Assembly: GCA_950295325.1 (NCBI GenBank)
Contig: OX485804.1
Coordinates: forward strand, 10,478,001 to 10,542,000
Source of the DNA: Polytrichum commune
Lineage: Eukaryota > Streptophyta > Polytrichopsida > Polytrichales > Polytrichaceae
Direction: 5' to 3'
DNA length: 64,000 nucleotides
Under the pieces are notes generated by a model. The model saw nothing but the letters and a program-made list of their open reading frames with translations. It was not told where the DNA came from and did not search any database. Both the position numbers and the translations under genes were made by a program. Positions within the stretch are counted from its first letter, which is position 1, and each line of letters begins with the position of its first letter. This document shows positions 22,441 through 36,199 of this stretch, piece by piece.

Positions 22441-23107
22441 CAAAGGAATTATCATGGATGAAAAGTCTATATAAAGTCCTATATGACAAACTATGGATAT
22501 TGTTTCAAGTATGGTAAGGATCTTGAGTGCTCAAAAGTTTCCATTGTAGACACTTCCACCTTACCTTAATTAGTAGATGTGGACATTCTTGAAGGATTGT
22601 CAATCGGGATGGAACACATTTCACTCCGTATTTAGCACTATTTTCTCCTTCCGTGGAGTGTGCTACCTATTCCATCGAGGTGTCCCAAAAAGATACAACA
22701 TTCAACGTATGATTTACACCATGCCCACATCTTGAGAATGAACCAAGAGTAATGACAAAAACATGATGAAGTTGAATACAAGCACTCATGCCTTTATGAC
22801 ATGAAGTTGGATGCATTCGTCGTATTAATATGGGCTTGGGGTTCGTGGTGTCTATGTAAACTCGTCCATCATGGATGAAGGGGCTCTGGGTAAAACAAGC
22901 TCCTTACAAGGTTGAGGATCAATTCATTCTAATTGGAGTTCACCAAATTAAGTATGTATTCTTGATGCCATTTTTTGAGTCAAATGACTTTTTCATATTA
23001 TAAGATTGTTTGTTGCATTTTCGCCTTGCTAGTGAATGAGTTTATGTAGACACCACGGATGCCTAGCCATTAATATGAGCAACATACCTCATCTATGGAC
23101 AAAGGGG
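22441..23107. other. intergenic, no gene seen
   Basis: No coding region or terminal-repeat element recognised. Confidence 0.3.
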
Positions 23108-25890
23108 ATTGTCGTATACGAGTGTACCTCTCATTCATCCAACATAAAAACTTGTCCCCTTTAGGGTTATTGCCTATTCATCTCAAATGACCTCGAGTAC
23201 ACCAATTCAGGGTTTTTAAAGCCAATCCCAATGTCAAATCAACTAAAGATAATAACTTCCGGGATGCATATTATTATCGGGGGGATCACACCCCCATTAC
23301 ATTTTGTAATCACGTGCGATAATGGGGTATTTAATGGGGGGATATTTATGCACCTTTCAATATTTTTTCCCTTCCTATTTGTAGATATAAAGCCACTTTG
23401 ACTTTTTTTTTAGCACCCTATATTTATTTGTAATTGTTTAGAAAGGTTAATTTTTGGCACCACATTTTTTATAATTCGTACAAGTATCAAATAATGAACG
23501 GAATACTATAGCATTGCAAAATCAACTATGTGAGCAACAAACGTTCCATATCATCCATCTTGTCATTCAATCGGTCTCAATTAGGTATACCAATGCTAAA
23601 CCATTCAATGTGTCATTTAAGACACAACCAATAGCACTTGGATACTAGTTAAAAGGTTACCAATCAACATGAAGATAACAAAATGTATAAGCTAACATAT
23701 ACAAGTTGTAAACGGGGAAAGAAAAAAAAAACAAGAAATATAATTAATTGTCACAAGACATGACATTTTGTACAACTATCTACTCCAAAAATAAAAAATT
23801 GCATTCAAATGAAAGAAAGCTAAATACAAAAATTGAAAAAGTTTACATTAACTGTGTTCACAAACACATTCAACCTTATACCGAATATTTACAATGTGAA
23901 GGGTTAGGATATAATTATGCACCCTCTACTACATCTTAAGGTACATGTCAATATCCTCTACAATGTCATGATTAGACTAAAAATATTTGAGAGGTTTAAA
24001 ACCAATGATGAGGAATGATTAAAACTAATTGTTGGCATGAGGCGGGCAACCTTCAAAGTCTCCAACCACTCTACCACGTCTTCCTCCAAGGCAAAACGCA
24101 ATCTTCTGAGTCTACCACGGTGAGGTTGCCAAATGTTGTAGCACACCATCGATCATCTACAAAAGGTAGTTGTAGTAAAAAGACAATCAATAGAATGTTG
24201 TCATATTGAACACTACTAGCAAGACAAGTAAGCGAACAACAAAAACTGATGAAGAATGAACCACAAGCTAACCTTAATTCTCATAATTTCATGGCTTGAA
24301 AACTAGGTTTTTAGATTTAGAGAATTGAACATGTTCATTCAAAAATCTATACAAGACCAAACAACAAGCAAAGATGCAAATCGAAGGTTTAGGAAAACAT
24401 AGTACATAGCTTCCTCCGAATTTGGAATGAAAGTTAACTCATCATCTTCATGCATTTGAAAAGTCTAATACATGCTTATCACTTCAACCATCCAATGCTT
24501 ATTAATAAACGATATCTTTGAATGAAGCAAGAAAACTTCATAGATTAAATAACATCTACTAACTTAGAAAATATTTTCTACACCAATCATTCATAATTTG
24601 TACATTAGAAAGAGAATTAATCATTTTGTGATATGGGCATGGGGTCACAATCAATACCCTACATCGCTATTAATTTCATGTAGATTTTTCAACAAACTCA
24701 TTCAAGGAGTTCCCATCAACCAGATCAAGTTCAAAGACATCCCTCTCTACATCAAATGACATAATTATTGTGCGATATGACAATACTTGTTTTTTTTTTT
24801 TTATCATTGTTCACCTTTTGATTAAGAAGGTCAATGGGATGCCTGCAACTTTCCCACCTTGTACTACCTTCCGTCTCATATTCTAAACTCGTTATATACA
24901 CCATGTACCTTGGTCAACTCCATTAAGGAATATGTAGTTTGCAAAATTTGTAAGATCTTCCCCTAGTCCTCCTAACAGTTGATTTAACTGTAGATGAAAT
25001 AGTTGTCATACTTATGTGCATAAAATACACTCCACAATATATCCCAAGAGCCAATAACATTCATTTTGTAGAAAATGAAGCATTGATGTAATCATCAACA
25101 TCTCATCTTTCTACACTCACATTCAAGTCTTGTAAGTGTTCATCTTTCTATATCTCACATTTAGGAGGGTGTCGGAAATAAATAGCATGTCGTTGAAAAA
25201 CGGTCAGTGGAAGGGGAAAATCAATAAGTTGGAGTTTGAAATCGACTCTTACCACACGAGAGCAAAGCAAGCCAAATCTTCGGCTCTCGTGAAACACCCT
25301 GTGTGAATGCTATAGAACAAAGAAGAAAGCTCCAAAAAATGTGTCTTACCTACCGCCTTTGTGCCGCTTCATTGTTTCACGCTTTACCAACGCAAGACCT
25401 CCTACCTGAACACTTCACGGCCTTCACGCCACTGTGCTTGCCCAAACCCTTAGCAAGCCCAAGGGCTATTAAGAAATCACAACATTTCTTCCCCCAATAA
25501 AATCCACAACATTTCCTACCATACTAATGCGTTTCATTCAAATTTGGATAGAAATTACACAATATTCATTTAAGTAGTCAAACCCATAATTATTTTATTG
25601 ATCCTACTACACACATTTGGGGGGATCCAATATCTATGACCCTATTTTTTTTCTGTTGATTACTAAAATGAAGGAATTATTCACCACCCTATTTTACATA
25701 TAATCATGTAGGGGACATATTTCCAGTGCTATGGTAGATCTAACGAATTTATAAAATTTACCCTCAACGAATTAAATTGACCTTATTTTTTTATCTCACG
25801 TGGTTTCTAAAATTCCGATAGTCACCTCCCCGAGATATTATTTTAGGGCTTTTATGTTGGATGAATGAGAGACACACTTGTACACAATAT
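23108..25890. mobile_element. MITE family E, interrupted by a long hAT-A element
   Basis: The left end TGTACCTCTCATTCATCC is answered at 25858-25880 by GGATGAATGAGAGACAC. Host sequence resumes across the insertion: GGGATGCATATTATT, then TTAGGGCTTTTATGTTGG. Without the insert the MITE is about 215 bp. Confidence 0.72.
23276..25834. mobile_element. hAT-like element, family A, long copy
   Basis: 2559 bp between exact 8-bp duplications ATATTATT (23268-23275 and 25835-25842). The ends (ATCGGGGGG left, CCTCCCCGAG right) and subterminal text (GATAATGGGGTATTTAATGG, TTACATATAATCATGT) match the 823-bp copy. The middle has no recognisable transposase. On the minus strand about 24690-24930 reads IIMSFDVERDVFELDLVDGN and an IFLNGV segment, weakly reminiscent of F-box-associated domains. 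That could be captured host sequence, but frames are interrupted and the similarity is by memory only. Confidence 0.72.
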
Positions 25891-27035
25891 CTCTCCTTCA
25901 TCTATGAATCAAGATAGATTAACCCTGCCTTCATGTAGCGTATTATATTACAACTAAGTTGTTCCTCATCCAATGGTTCGTTGATTTTGCCCAACACATA
26001 AAATTGTGTTCCTAAGTTCGATGTCAGAAACTCAACTCTAACCTCCACTCATGCAACATGCAACCTCATGTCCGATGAGATCACAGAACGTGCTTATATT
26101 ATGAAAGTCATTCTAGGTTCAAAAATGAACAAAATTGAGAGGACCTAAGTAATCATTTCAGAAGGAGATCCTTCATTTTGACCGCTTATAATTTGGGCAT
26201 CTCAACTCCAAGTCTTGGAATGACATTGTATGTGATTCACACTCATTGGTCAAATTTAATGGCCAAAAATGCTCGTGGAGCTGAAAGTGTCCACATGAGG
26301 CCTTGTCTACCTTAGTGGCTTGAAAGGCTAAAAGCCTAAAAGACCCAAAAGTGGCCTCTCACTTTGCTTGGACAAGTGGTCCTGGACCTAAATAAAAGTA
26401 TTTGTCCCCTCATAACGTTTTGGCTATAGATCGGGTAGGGGGGAATTATGTAGATATTCTCTACCCCTAAAACCTTCAAACCCATCCAAATAAATAATAA
26501 TAATAAATAGATAAACATATATATATATGTTTTTCTGTACCAAAGAATGCCAAGGACCCTAACCAACTCATCATCATCATCATGTTTTGGAGTTTAAAGA
26601 AATGGAAACAAAGGCTACTAGAACCGGCCCCGAGGCTCATCCAAATGCATGTAACAATGCTTTCCTTACAAAATCATCATGTGACATGCTCATGCATAAT
26701 CATGACATAGCAGCTGCAAAATTTTGATGAAAATCTGCTTAACGTGCATAATTCTTTTGCGTTATTTTGTGTGTGCATGGCTCTTTCCTAAGTAGCATTT
26801 ACACCATTGATTCAAGCTGCACCATAGCATGAACAAGAACCATAACTATTGTGTTCTAAACAATGCTACAGCTCTCTTTAAGCAACAACATGTAAGTCAA
26901 CACCTGCACGTGCAACAATCATCCATAGCAATTCCTTCCATTTAATTGCGGGGGAAAAATTTTAAATTTTTTTAAAACCTCATGTTGTCGGAGTTGGGAT
27001 AACACGGACTTGCAATCGCTCATTGATGATGAGGG
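25891..27035. other. intergenic, dispersed repeat traces
   Basis: 26090-26310 has R42-type text (TGGTCAAATTTAATGGCC, GTGTCCACATGAGG). A short (TA)n lies at 26517-26528 and (ATC)n at 26569-26582. No gene recognised. Confidence 0.35.
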
Positions 27036-27039
27036 CATG

Positions 27040-27460
27040 ATAACACATTGCGCGTTTGAAGTGGTCATGATGCGTTCTAGAGTAGAGGCGCTCATAACCA
27101 TCACTTAAGAGGTTTTGCGCTAGATCTAATGAAGTATAAGGCTATGTAAGTTTTTCCTATGTCGAAAGATAGAAATCGGGAGGATTGCAAATTTTTCGGT
27201 AATTTTATTCCTTAAATTGAAATTACTGTGAATTTTTGAAGTCAAAAGTTGGTCCGATCATATTACCAATTGTTTAGAGTTTGTCATAACCGCACATTCC
27301 TTCTCACTTTAGCACACAAAATCCAAGACATGTGTCATGACACTATTGGTTCGGGCCTGATTGAAATTCAATCGCCTCCTGATCAAAATTCTAGTACCCT
27401 ATATTGTTGATGGGGTCTTGATCAGGAATAGGCGCCTCTACTATATATGACAATGGCCGA
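27040..27460 (+). repeat. dispersed repeat R27
   Basis: Homologous to 46225-46620: shared GAGGATTGCAAA, CCTTAAATTGAAATTA, TCACTTTAGCAC, ATGG-ATTATTGGTTC, GATTGAAATT, GATGGGGTC-GATCA, AATAGG-GCCTCTACTA. No terminal repeats found. Confidence 0.5.
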
Positions 27461-30015
27461 TCAAAACAAACAAGTTTCCTCCTAGTTGTGGATGGAGGAG
27501 GGAGGGGGGGAGGCATCGGCATTAGACTCACTAGGAATATAGGTGAGTCCAAAGATAGAGTGTCATTCATTATTGGTAAGTTTTAAAAAATAAAGGTTTT
27601 CTAAATTGGGTCTCTAAATATTATATGAAGGTGTATTCCTAGAACATTAACATTTCTAGAATAACCACAATACTTGGAGAGTATTCCTATTCTAAGAATA
27701 TTACTTACAGCACCCCAAAAATACCCTTCAAGTGCACGTGGTTGCCTAGAAGTACAAAGATTGCCTCTCCCCCCGTGGGAGCTCCTAGTGAACGTTTCTT
27801 CAATGAAGATCACATCTTGAGCATGAATTTGCACTTTCAATATCTTGGCACACTTAAGTTAGGTATGAAACCTTGTATGAAGAACTTTTCAAGTAACGGA
27901 AAAACTTCACCCGCTTGTCAAGCCGGCAACCATCACTTTCTAGTCCTATCCCGGGGGGAGCGGACTCTTCATGGAAACCTAAATGGCGTGCGTGAGTCAA
28001 TATGAATTTAACCCCCCACCCTCCTCCCTGTACAGGAGAAGTTTATAGAGCAAAACAAGTGTATATGTACTAATGGCAAGCTAGAAAATGGACTCATGTA
28101 ATTATACTAAGCTTTTCAGCGTAATGTAATAAATGCCTCCATTGCATATACAAAATATAAATCGTGAAATAAATAAGAATTTACTACCTATAAAATCCAC
28201 TTTCACTTTCCAATAAGAAAGTCATGGAACATTGTTTCATTCATAACACACAACTCAAAGATTACATCAAGCAAACAAGGACAAGAGCACAATAACCTAG
28301 GCATAATCCACATAGAAAAACTCAAGGAAGCTTATGAGCGCTCCATGAGCCCCCAGCTTGTAAAAACCCACAACCCAAATACAAATCCCAACAAGAGTCG
28401 ACAAGGTAGTGATTGAGGGCTATTGTCATATGACAACAATGGACGAAAATGTGAATTGGATGGAAACTAGCACATTTATTGTCAACTTTTCCTCTAAACC
28501 CCAAGGCCCCCTTTTGTACATCTACCTTTACTTCAACATTGTTAGTAGCCTTTTAAAATGTACACACTAGAGAAATATAATACCTCTCCCTTATATATAT
28601 TATGTACGCTAATGCCTCAAATAACACCCCTTCTTACACTCACCTTAATTCATACGTGGTATGAAAACTCTCCACCCCTCCCCCCCCCCCAGGAGTCCCA
28701 TGAACTAGGTATAAGATGCGAGAAACTTTGCCACAAATTCTAGTAGGAGGCCAGCCTATCGAGCCTCAATAATGGTGACTCACGTAGGTATTGGGTGCCT
28801 ATTAGAGTCAATGGCATGGCAACACATGTCATTACCATATGACATATAATTGTAGTTGGGGACACATTATCATTTATAGTTGATTATTTTGTCATAGCAT
28901 GATGACACGTTGTCAGTGACTTGACATAGTCATCAAGCTATGATAAAATCACCAATTATAAATGATCATGTGCCTCCTTACATCCAATCAAGAATAAACA
29001 CATCAACAAAATGACTCGTCTTGACCACTAGAAATCATCATTTGAAGGCTTGGAAGGTTGGACGGAATACATGGTTATAATACTGACATGACTTCATTGA
29101 TATCAATTGCAATTATAGTTCGTTGCAATGTCAACATTTCATCAATGGTGACTACATTTTCGTAGCGAGCTACCCCACTTAACTTACACCATTAAAATTT
29201 CTTGTAATAAAGCCAAGTCAACATCAAACCTTTAAACCAAGCACAATGTTTGAATCGCCGATCTTCACCACAACTACTTTGAGTGTACCATTTGGTTGCA
29301 AACTCCCACACATAGCCCATCAATGCCAAATGGCATTGAAAAGACTTCAACCGATTCAATGAAAGTTGTCACAAACCTCTAGATTCTTCTTAAGGCATGT
29401 ATGCCTCATGTGGTCACTTCACTTATGCAGATAGTTAGTTTGGGATTTTTAACCCTTTTATTGTCGGAGTCTATTTCCATGTGGTCAACCATGTCTTGCA
29501 CCCAAAATTTTGGCACTTGTGTATGATCATTTTCAAATTTTAATTCTCAATACTAATATTTCTAGCAACACGAGCATATCAACAACTTAGTATGTTTCTA
29601 ACATGGATTGATACATCGAATTATAAAAATTATGAATCACATTTAGAAATCATCAAATTCTTACAAACTATGTAGCATATGTGTGAAATGGTAGGGTCAA
29701 ACTCAGCTAGAATATTCAGATATGAAATTTTGATAGAACCAACATGCTATCTAGTGTAGTTGAAGTCTCAAACCTAGTGTAGTCCCCTAGTAGGTGTTGT
29801 AGAACCTTTAGTGGATGTTCTACTTTGCTAAGAAAGTGATTAACACTGTAAAGATCCTAAAACATTTATGAAAAAAACCATGGAGGTGACTTTTTGGAGC
29901 AGTTCTTTTTGTAATATTTTTTTGTTTTCAAAATGAGCAAACGCAACCCTCTAAGAATTGTTGAGGACACCCACATGTAGTACATAAAATTGCGTACACG
30001 GAACCTTATATGAAT
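27461..30015. other. intergenic, no gene recognised
   Basis: Only short open frames on both strands, none with a recognisable motif. Homopolymer C near 28681-28690. A GCAACACATGTCATTACC-type stretch around 28800-28960 contains short inverted phrases. Confidence 0.3.
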
Positions 30016-30019
30016 GTTC

Positions 30020-30720
30020 ACATCACATTGAATCAATCACATCAAACTACAACATTCAATTAATGCCTACCAAACATACAATTTCCATAGGCTGGGAACT
30101 TCAATCTTGCGTTCATATATATATATATATATATGAACACAAGATTGGATTGTGAGTATGATGAATGTTAAATGTCAAATGAGTAGTTGATTGTTGAGTT
30201 AGACCCAAAAAGAAAATAAACCTCAAAGGGTACACATCCGCACTACCTCAACATTTAAATGTTGGTCACTTGCATTAAATTTTGCGACGTTGGACTCACT
30301 CTTGAAGTACTTTGGAGTGTTGTCTTATACGGCCATAATCTGGTTCAACACTTTGAGTCTACAACGTAGTTTTATGAGTATGCAAGATTGAATTATGAGT
30401 AATATAATTGATGTTGAATGAATGATGAGTTGACCGTTGAGTTTAGAGCGCAAAGTAAAACAAACCTTGAAGGATACAGATAGATAGAAACTCCGGTCCT
30501 CTTTCGAGGCCGGCGTGAATAGAGTGTCTGTTCGTCTTGGCAATGAACCAGTGCCCACCTGAAGGATACACATGATCATCAACACCTCACTCAACATTCA
30601 AGGGCGGTCTCTCGCATTGCATGTTTCGCGACGCTCGACTCACTCTTGAAGTGATTTGGGAGGAGCACCATTTTATAGGGCTATGAACTGACTCCACACT
30701 CCGAGTCCACAACGTAATTT
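30020..30720 (+). repeat. tandem pair of dispersed repeat R30
   Basis: Two diverged units of about 330 bp follow each other (30020-30370 and 30370-30720). Both contain TTGAGTT-AG, AACCTCAAAGG / AACCTTGAAGG, CTCAACATT, GGTC-CTTGCATT, GACTCACTCTTGAAGT and GAGTC-ACAACGTA. Related text occurs at 43880-44110 and 44960-45090. Confidence 0.5.
30101..30148. repeat. AT-rich palindrome
   Basis: CAATCTTGCGTTC, then (AT)n, then GAACACAAGATTG: a hairpin with a 13-base arm, one internal mismatch and an alternating AT core. Confidence 0.8.
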
Positions 30721-32865
30721 CCACTTGGGAAAATTGGAACACATGCTCAAATGCGGATTTCCCACATGCTCAAATGGATTACCCTCATGCTCAACTGATG
30801 GCCAACCTCGGCCTTTTTGCATGGGAAATTTCTTACAAGTGTTGATCATTCTTCTTCTTCTTCTTCTCTTTCCTTTTTTTTTTTTTTTCCCCTTTTCCCT
30901 CTTCCTTTCTTTCGTCAAACCAGATAGGCATTCTAAAGTGGTCTCCGGCGTCTGTTGTCCATTCCAAGTCTTTAGTACTTCAATCAGGGCTGCCATTATG
31001 GTCCACTCAGAAAAACACAGAATAAGGCGGGTCTTTGCTTGATACTTTGAGAAGAGCACATTCGATTCGATTTGTTGCCTAGTTCGACTCCGGGAGCATG
31101 TGCCTGAACTTGCTTGTTTTGTCTGCGCCGCCTGCGTAATTTCTGATTTCCCTTCTCTTCGGAGTCACTAACGTCAATTTCAGACCCAAAAACTGAAAGA
31201 ATAATCCATGCATGATTTGAGTGCAAATTGTTTGTTTGTTTTTAATGTTATTGTGGTCATCCTGATGTCATCTTTCTTCCAAAGCAATGTGACAGCAGTT
31301 CCATCGTCATACATTTGATGAGACTACTCCTGCGTGACACTAGTGTGGAGCCCTAGTTCTATCCAATGACCAGATTAGGTTTTTGACGTTTGGAAGTATA
31401 TCCAACACTAGGTTTTCACGTAAATTTTTAGGTCGGTTTTTCATCTTTTGGACCTACAAGTATTATGCCCCCTGCCCACCCGACTTTACCTACGACTGCA
31501 AGTTGGTTCTAACAACCCGGCCTCCACACCATCGACGTTATCTGGTGCCGAGCCTAGTTGGCAAATGATGTGGCATGGCTTAAAAGTGGAGGTTTTCAAC
31601 CTCCAACACCGACCCTCCCTTCGGTACCTGGACATGAGGCAAGAATGTAGGATCTTTAAAAGTGTCGACTCATGCCCTTGTGAGTGGTTGCTTTTTAGTC
31701 TTAGCTATGAGGGCATGAGGAGCTCCATTAACAAAAACCAATGGTAAGATAGGTGAGTAGTAAGGCATTTGGGGATGGGACAAAAACTACCCAACATGTC
31801 ATTGCTTGGTAGATAAAACAAGGAACATGTGTGAAAGCTACTTAACTAAAACCTACTTGAAAATCTCCGGAGGAAGTTCTTGCAGGTGCATTGGGATAGC
31901 CGGATGCCTCTACTATAACCAAGGGAGCTTTACCTGGTTTTTAGGAAATGCTTCGGTTATTAGCTAAAGTCAGGTGGGAAGGGGGCATTAGAGTTATCTG
32001 TAAAGTCCCTCAAAGGAGGGACGAAACTGTCGGTTTCATCCTTCATTGAGAAACCTTTCTTATTAAGAGTTGATTGGCTCATCGTGTATTGGAACCAATT
32101 TTAAAATAGTGGGTGAGCAAGAGCAAGCACGCAACCACACATCAACAGCCCACAGAGCTAATATGTGGTATTTTGTGGATAAAGAATATAGAGTGAATAT
32201 CCTTGTCTGCCAACCCGTATAAAGATGAGACATGAGGTGGTTCGATTGGTTTGCAAAGTGCTCAAAAACGTCACCAAAAATTATAGTAAAACGATAAGAA
32301 TGTATATCCGATATATAATTAGTGTGGTCCAGAGATGCAGTGTGGCTAGTGCACTACACACTGATTATCCCATTTAGTGCATGTCAGTGCAATAACATCT
32401 TCCTCAACAATTCAATATTTACTAATGAAAGTTCAATAGGTTGTTCGGACACTATAAAATGTAAATGACTTTGCTTGATGAAATGTGACATTCTCATTAA
32501 ATTTTGTTATAGCATTGTGTAACTCCGGACCTGATAATCAATATACCTATTTCACTCCATAACCATTTTTTCTCCAAATAATGTTCAAATGAGGGTGGAT
32601 CTTCACAACACCTACTAAGGGGAAGGGTGAAACGGCAGAAGGGAGGTTGAAAACGTTGATTTTTGTCATAGAGCCTAGGTGTTGCTATTTTAAGCCAAAT
32701 TAACTGGCTAATCATGGTCAAAGACTCCATATTAATCTATTGAACTTGAATTGGGAGGAATCAACAACCAGCCTATAGGGAGTCATTTTTTTCTATTACC
32801 CCCTCGGTAGGTGTTAGGATACCAAACCATTGGAGCAATGAACCGCTTCACAGAGAGAAAGAGAA
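30721..32865. other. intergenic, no gene recognised
   Basis: Contains a CTT/T-rich tract at 30847-30905 that opens spurious frames on both strands. No domain seen. Confidence 0.3.
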
Positions 32866-32869
32866 GGGG

Positions 32870-33071
32870 TTATTGTATATGAGTGTACCTCTCATCCATC
32901 CAACATAAAAACTTGACCCCAATTAGGTTTGATGCCGATTCATCTCAAATGGCCTTGGGATCTTTAAAACTAATCACGGTGCCAAATTAACCAAAAATAA
33001 TAACCTTTGGATTGCATACCATTTTGTCACTTTTATGTTGGATGAATGAGAGGTACACTCATACACAATAA
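32870..33071. mobile_element. MITE family E, uninterrupted copy
   Basis: TTATTGTATATGAGTGTACC on the left and GGTACACTCATACACAATAA on the right are near-perfect inverted ends. The arm continues for about 41 bp. At 202 bp this is the reference copy for the interrupted ones at 14571-15187 and 23108-25890. Confidence 0.8.
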
Positions 33072-33379
33072 TTTTCTCTCTCCGTTTTACACTTTCCTGT
33101 ATACCAAAGTGCTCCAAGAGTCACCACTTTTCATCCACTTGGAATTTCTAGTCCTTGGGCCTGGCTAAAAGTCTAATACGTACTAGCTGGCATAGGTTCT
33201 CACCACTTTCAAATAAACTTTGTGAAGAGCGAATTGAATTCACAAGTGCTATTAAAAAAAAATCTCATAAATTCACTTTTTATAGAATGAAAGGAATGAT
33301 ATTTGTTGACATTTCAAGTTGGGCATGAGGTAGGCGGGGTTAATTTGATCCTTATCTTAATCAAACACATGTATTTTGC

Positions 33380-33735
33380 GTGGTGTGTGGTTAGTTGTGG
33401 ATCCAAGAACAAACCTTACAATAAGATGTTCTTTACAAAGAGATTGGACTATGTGGTGAGAAAATGTTAATCATTCTAGATTCAATGATCAATCTAAATG
33501 AGGGAATCTATATGATCATTTGATAAGGGGGAAAGAAGAAATGAAAGAATAAAACACTTTGATCATGAATAAGATAGTCATATACGAGTGTCAAAAATTA
33601 TGCCGAAAGTGGTTACGGGCACGATTTGGATTTGCTAATCATCTCACACTAAACATTGTTACGTTGGTTTCATATACTAAGAGAAGTGGCTGCAAAGCTA
33701 AAAATGTTTATTTAAGGGCCGCTTACATTACGTAC
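33380..33735 (+). repeat. dispersed repeat R42
   Basis: Collinear with 42475-42830: GTGGATCCAAGAAC, AAGAGATTGGACTA, CATTCTAGA, TTTGGATTTGCTAA, CATCTCACACTAA, AGAAGTGGCTGCAAAG, CCGCTTACATTACG. Confidence 0.55.
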
Positions 33736-33750
33736 AATTCATAAGGAAAC

Positions 33751-34069
33751 TACACTAAATATGTTATTTAGTGTCATATAGTATTTAATGTCACTATGGT
33801 AATTTTTTGGATGACATTTATTACGAATAAGTTGAACAAATATTGTCATGGATGATAGATGAGTTCATCCTTTGGCCAAAACCCTACCTCCTCTTGTCAG
33901 CAGCTTGTGATGAAATGTTGTCATGGATGATTGAAATCTGGATGAAAAAACACTTGATAAGTGACAGTCATTGCAAAAATGTAAATCTATAAACCCCCCC
34001 AAAAAATTAAAATTAAAATTAAAAAAATTACAAGGAATGACAAATAATTTTGGGTTACCATTTAGTGTA
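33751..34069. mobile_element. TA-flanked MITE, family T1
   Basis: Left end TACACTAAATATGTTATTT, right end ACCATTTAGTGTA, TA at both borders. Internally collinear with 44344-44726 (TTGTCATGGATGAT, AAGTGACAG, TTACAAGGAATGACAAAT). 319 bp, non-coding. Confidence 0.65.
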
Positions 34070-36199
34070 TGTATGTGTATATACATATTGCTTCTAGAAG
34101 CAACTTTACCCATCAAAATTTGGTCAATGTTCTTATAGACAGATGATTTTGGAATATGCAAGGACTGTAAAACCATTTCAGACAATAACACTTCATGTTG
34201 CATTAGAATGCATTCAAAGTGTTACATGGGAGTTGCCTACCGAGGCCCTACAGATGAATAATTCTGAAGTGCGAAAGAATTTGATCAATTAATTTGGTCA
34301 GACAGCGAAAAGCACATACTGGAACAGCGGAAATCAAGCAGTCAACATTGCAAACAATCCATGGAGTACTAAGCTTAAATGATGGCTAATGTCCACCTTC
34401 TGTTGGAATCGGATCAGTTCTTGAGAAGAACCAGAGCATGTACTCTTCAATTTCAGACGGTGCTTCACCCTTTGCTTATACGAGGATCAACAGAAGTTGA
34501 ATATACGTTAGTACGTGTTCATATCATCTGGTTTTCATGCTTAGGCAATGGGTACTAAGATCACGAATAAGTAGGATAGTTTTTTCACTTCATTATTACA
34601 GGTACTAGGTAGTCAAGGTACTAGCAGAGCAGCAGGCAGATAGTGTGAATCCCTGAAAGATGAGAAATTTCAAGTAAACTTTTCTACTTGTGTTCCGTCA
34701 ACATTTAAACGACCTTCACTAGTATTGTCTGGGTTTTTGGAAATTTTATGTGGGAGGCTTCATAGACCCGTGACGACACACCTTCTTTATCATTTTACGG
34801 AATCAAAAGTTCTGATAAATGTACTGTAGCAGCAGCTTTAAAGGAGAACGCTCACGGCAATGGAAAATCCATGTATCCCTGGAAGTTGGGACTGGTACCA
34901 CCGCTTGGAGTTGTCTCAATTAGAGGACCAGGTGTGATCAGTGAGGACTGCCAAATCATGGAGATTTCTCATCAAAAATTCGAGGATAGTGAATTCCTTT
35001 TATGGACTAGATAATGCACAAAAAGAGACCAGCTATTTCATGTAGTTGGTTTTCAGCCATCTTTAACTGGTTATATGAGGCAACACCATGTGAATAGCGT
35101 TGGTTATGGACTACATAACCGGCAAGAGGAAAATGGATGGTGCGTTGCGATACCAACGAGACATCCATCTACTCATATCACTTATGGGTCATCACCTAGC
35201 GTCTGCTCTTTGATGTAAATTAAGGGTTATGAATGAAATGTTCTTGGTGTGAATAGAAAAGCCCAAGAAAGTTGTTGAAAGTGCCCTTCACATTGATGAA
35301 CGGCCGGTTATGAATAAGGTAATATTTTTTATGAAATCTAATGGAAGACTTTGGTTATGGGACACAACATGCCTCTCATAAACTAATGGTGACATGACGC
35401 GTAGGTGAGAGACCACTTTCGATTCTCGAAATCAGCTATATATGCATGTGGTCACAGATATCAATTTTCAAAAAAGTGAAGTCACTCGGTTACCAACTGC
35501 AAACTTTTGAGCTGAAGAAGCGTTTCTCATTATACGTACATTGGCCACGCCCTGAACGCGCAAAGCTACAACATGCAATTTATTGTTTCTCCACCACCAC
35601 CGCTAGCTAGCTTCCGGCTAAACTGCTCAAATCTGCTTTTATTAACTTGGGTTGATATGTAAGTATGGTTTGTGAGACTCTCTCAAGTCTATGTTTGACT
35701 ACTTGCTATGGGTCAGAGATTTTTGTTTGTTTGAGCCCAATGCAAACGACAGCCTAGTTTCGAGCTGCTAGTTTCTCGACAAAATTTGACTGTCCTGCAA
35801 TACGTACCCCACATCGTACCCAAATGTCCTTGTTGGTCCAGGATGTACAATCTAGCCTGGATGTAGTAGCTACCGCTTCTCCTAGCTACTGAGCAACTCT
35901 AAATACTTCAACCCAGAATTCTCCGCCACATCGTTGCGGGGAAAAACCATCATCCACGGACAAGGGTCCATCTGTGCGTGGAAATAGATTCAGGAATCCA
36001 AACCAAACCAAACGAAGCGAAGTTATAAGGGGCACGGCTGGTACGAGTGTTGGGCTCATACCCACACCCACACGCAACTGAGCTTGCTGCCCCAGTGAAG
36101 AGATTGCTGCCACAGTCAGAATTGCTCTGAGACTGCCTAGATTCAGGAAGTTGGGTGGGTGTGTTGAGAGACAACAAAACTACGCTGACGACTGTTGTC
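34070..36199. other. upstream region of the b561 gene
   Basis: No coding region recognised. GTTATAAGG at about 36023-36031 lies some 170 bp before the proposed start codon and could serve as a TATA element; this is tentative. Open frames on the minus strand at 35886-36270 are shadows of the GC-richer exon 1 area. Confidence 0.3.

Noticed and set aside
28681-28690. C run as a further hAT-A end
   Set aside because: Flanks do not match the GAG border or the AGTG inner phrase of the family.
30673-31059. Opposed open frames rich in K/R or F/L
   Set aside because: Both are produced by the CTT/T-rich tract at 30847-30905.
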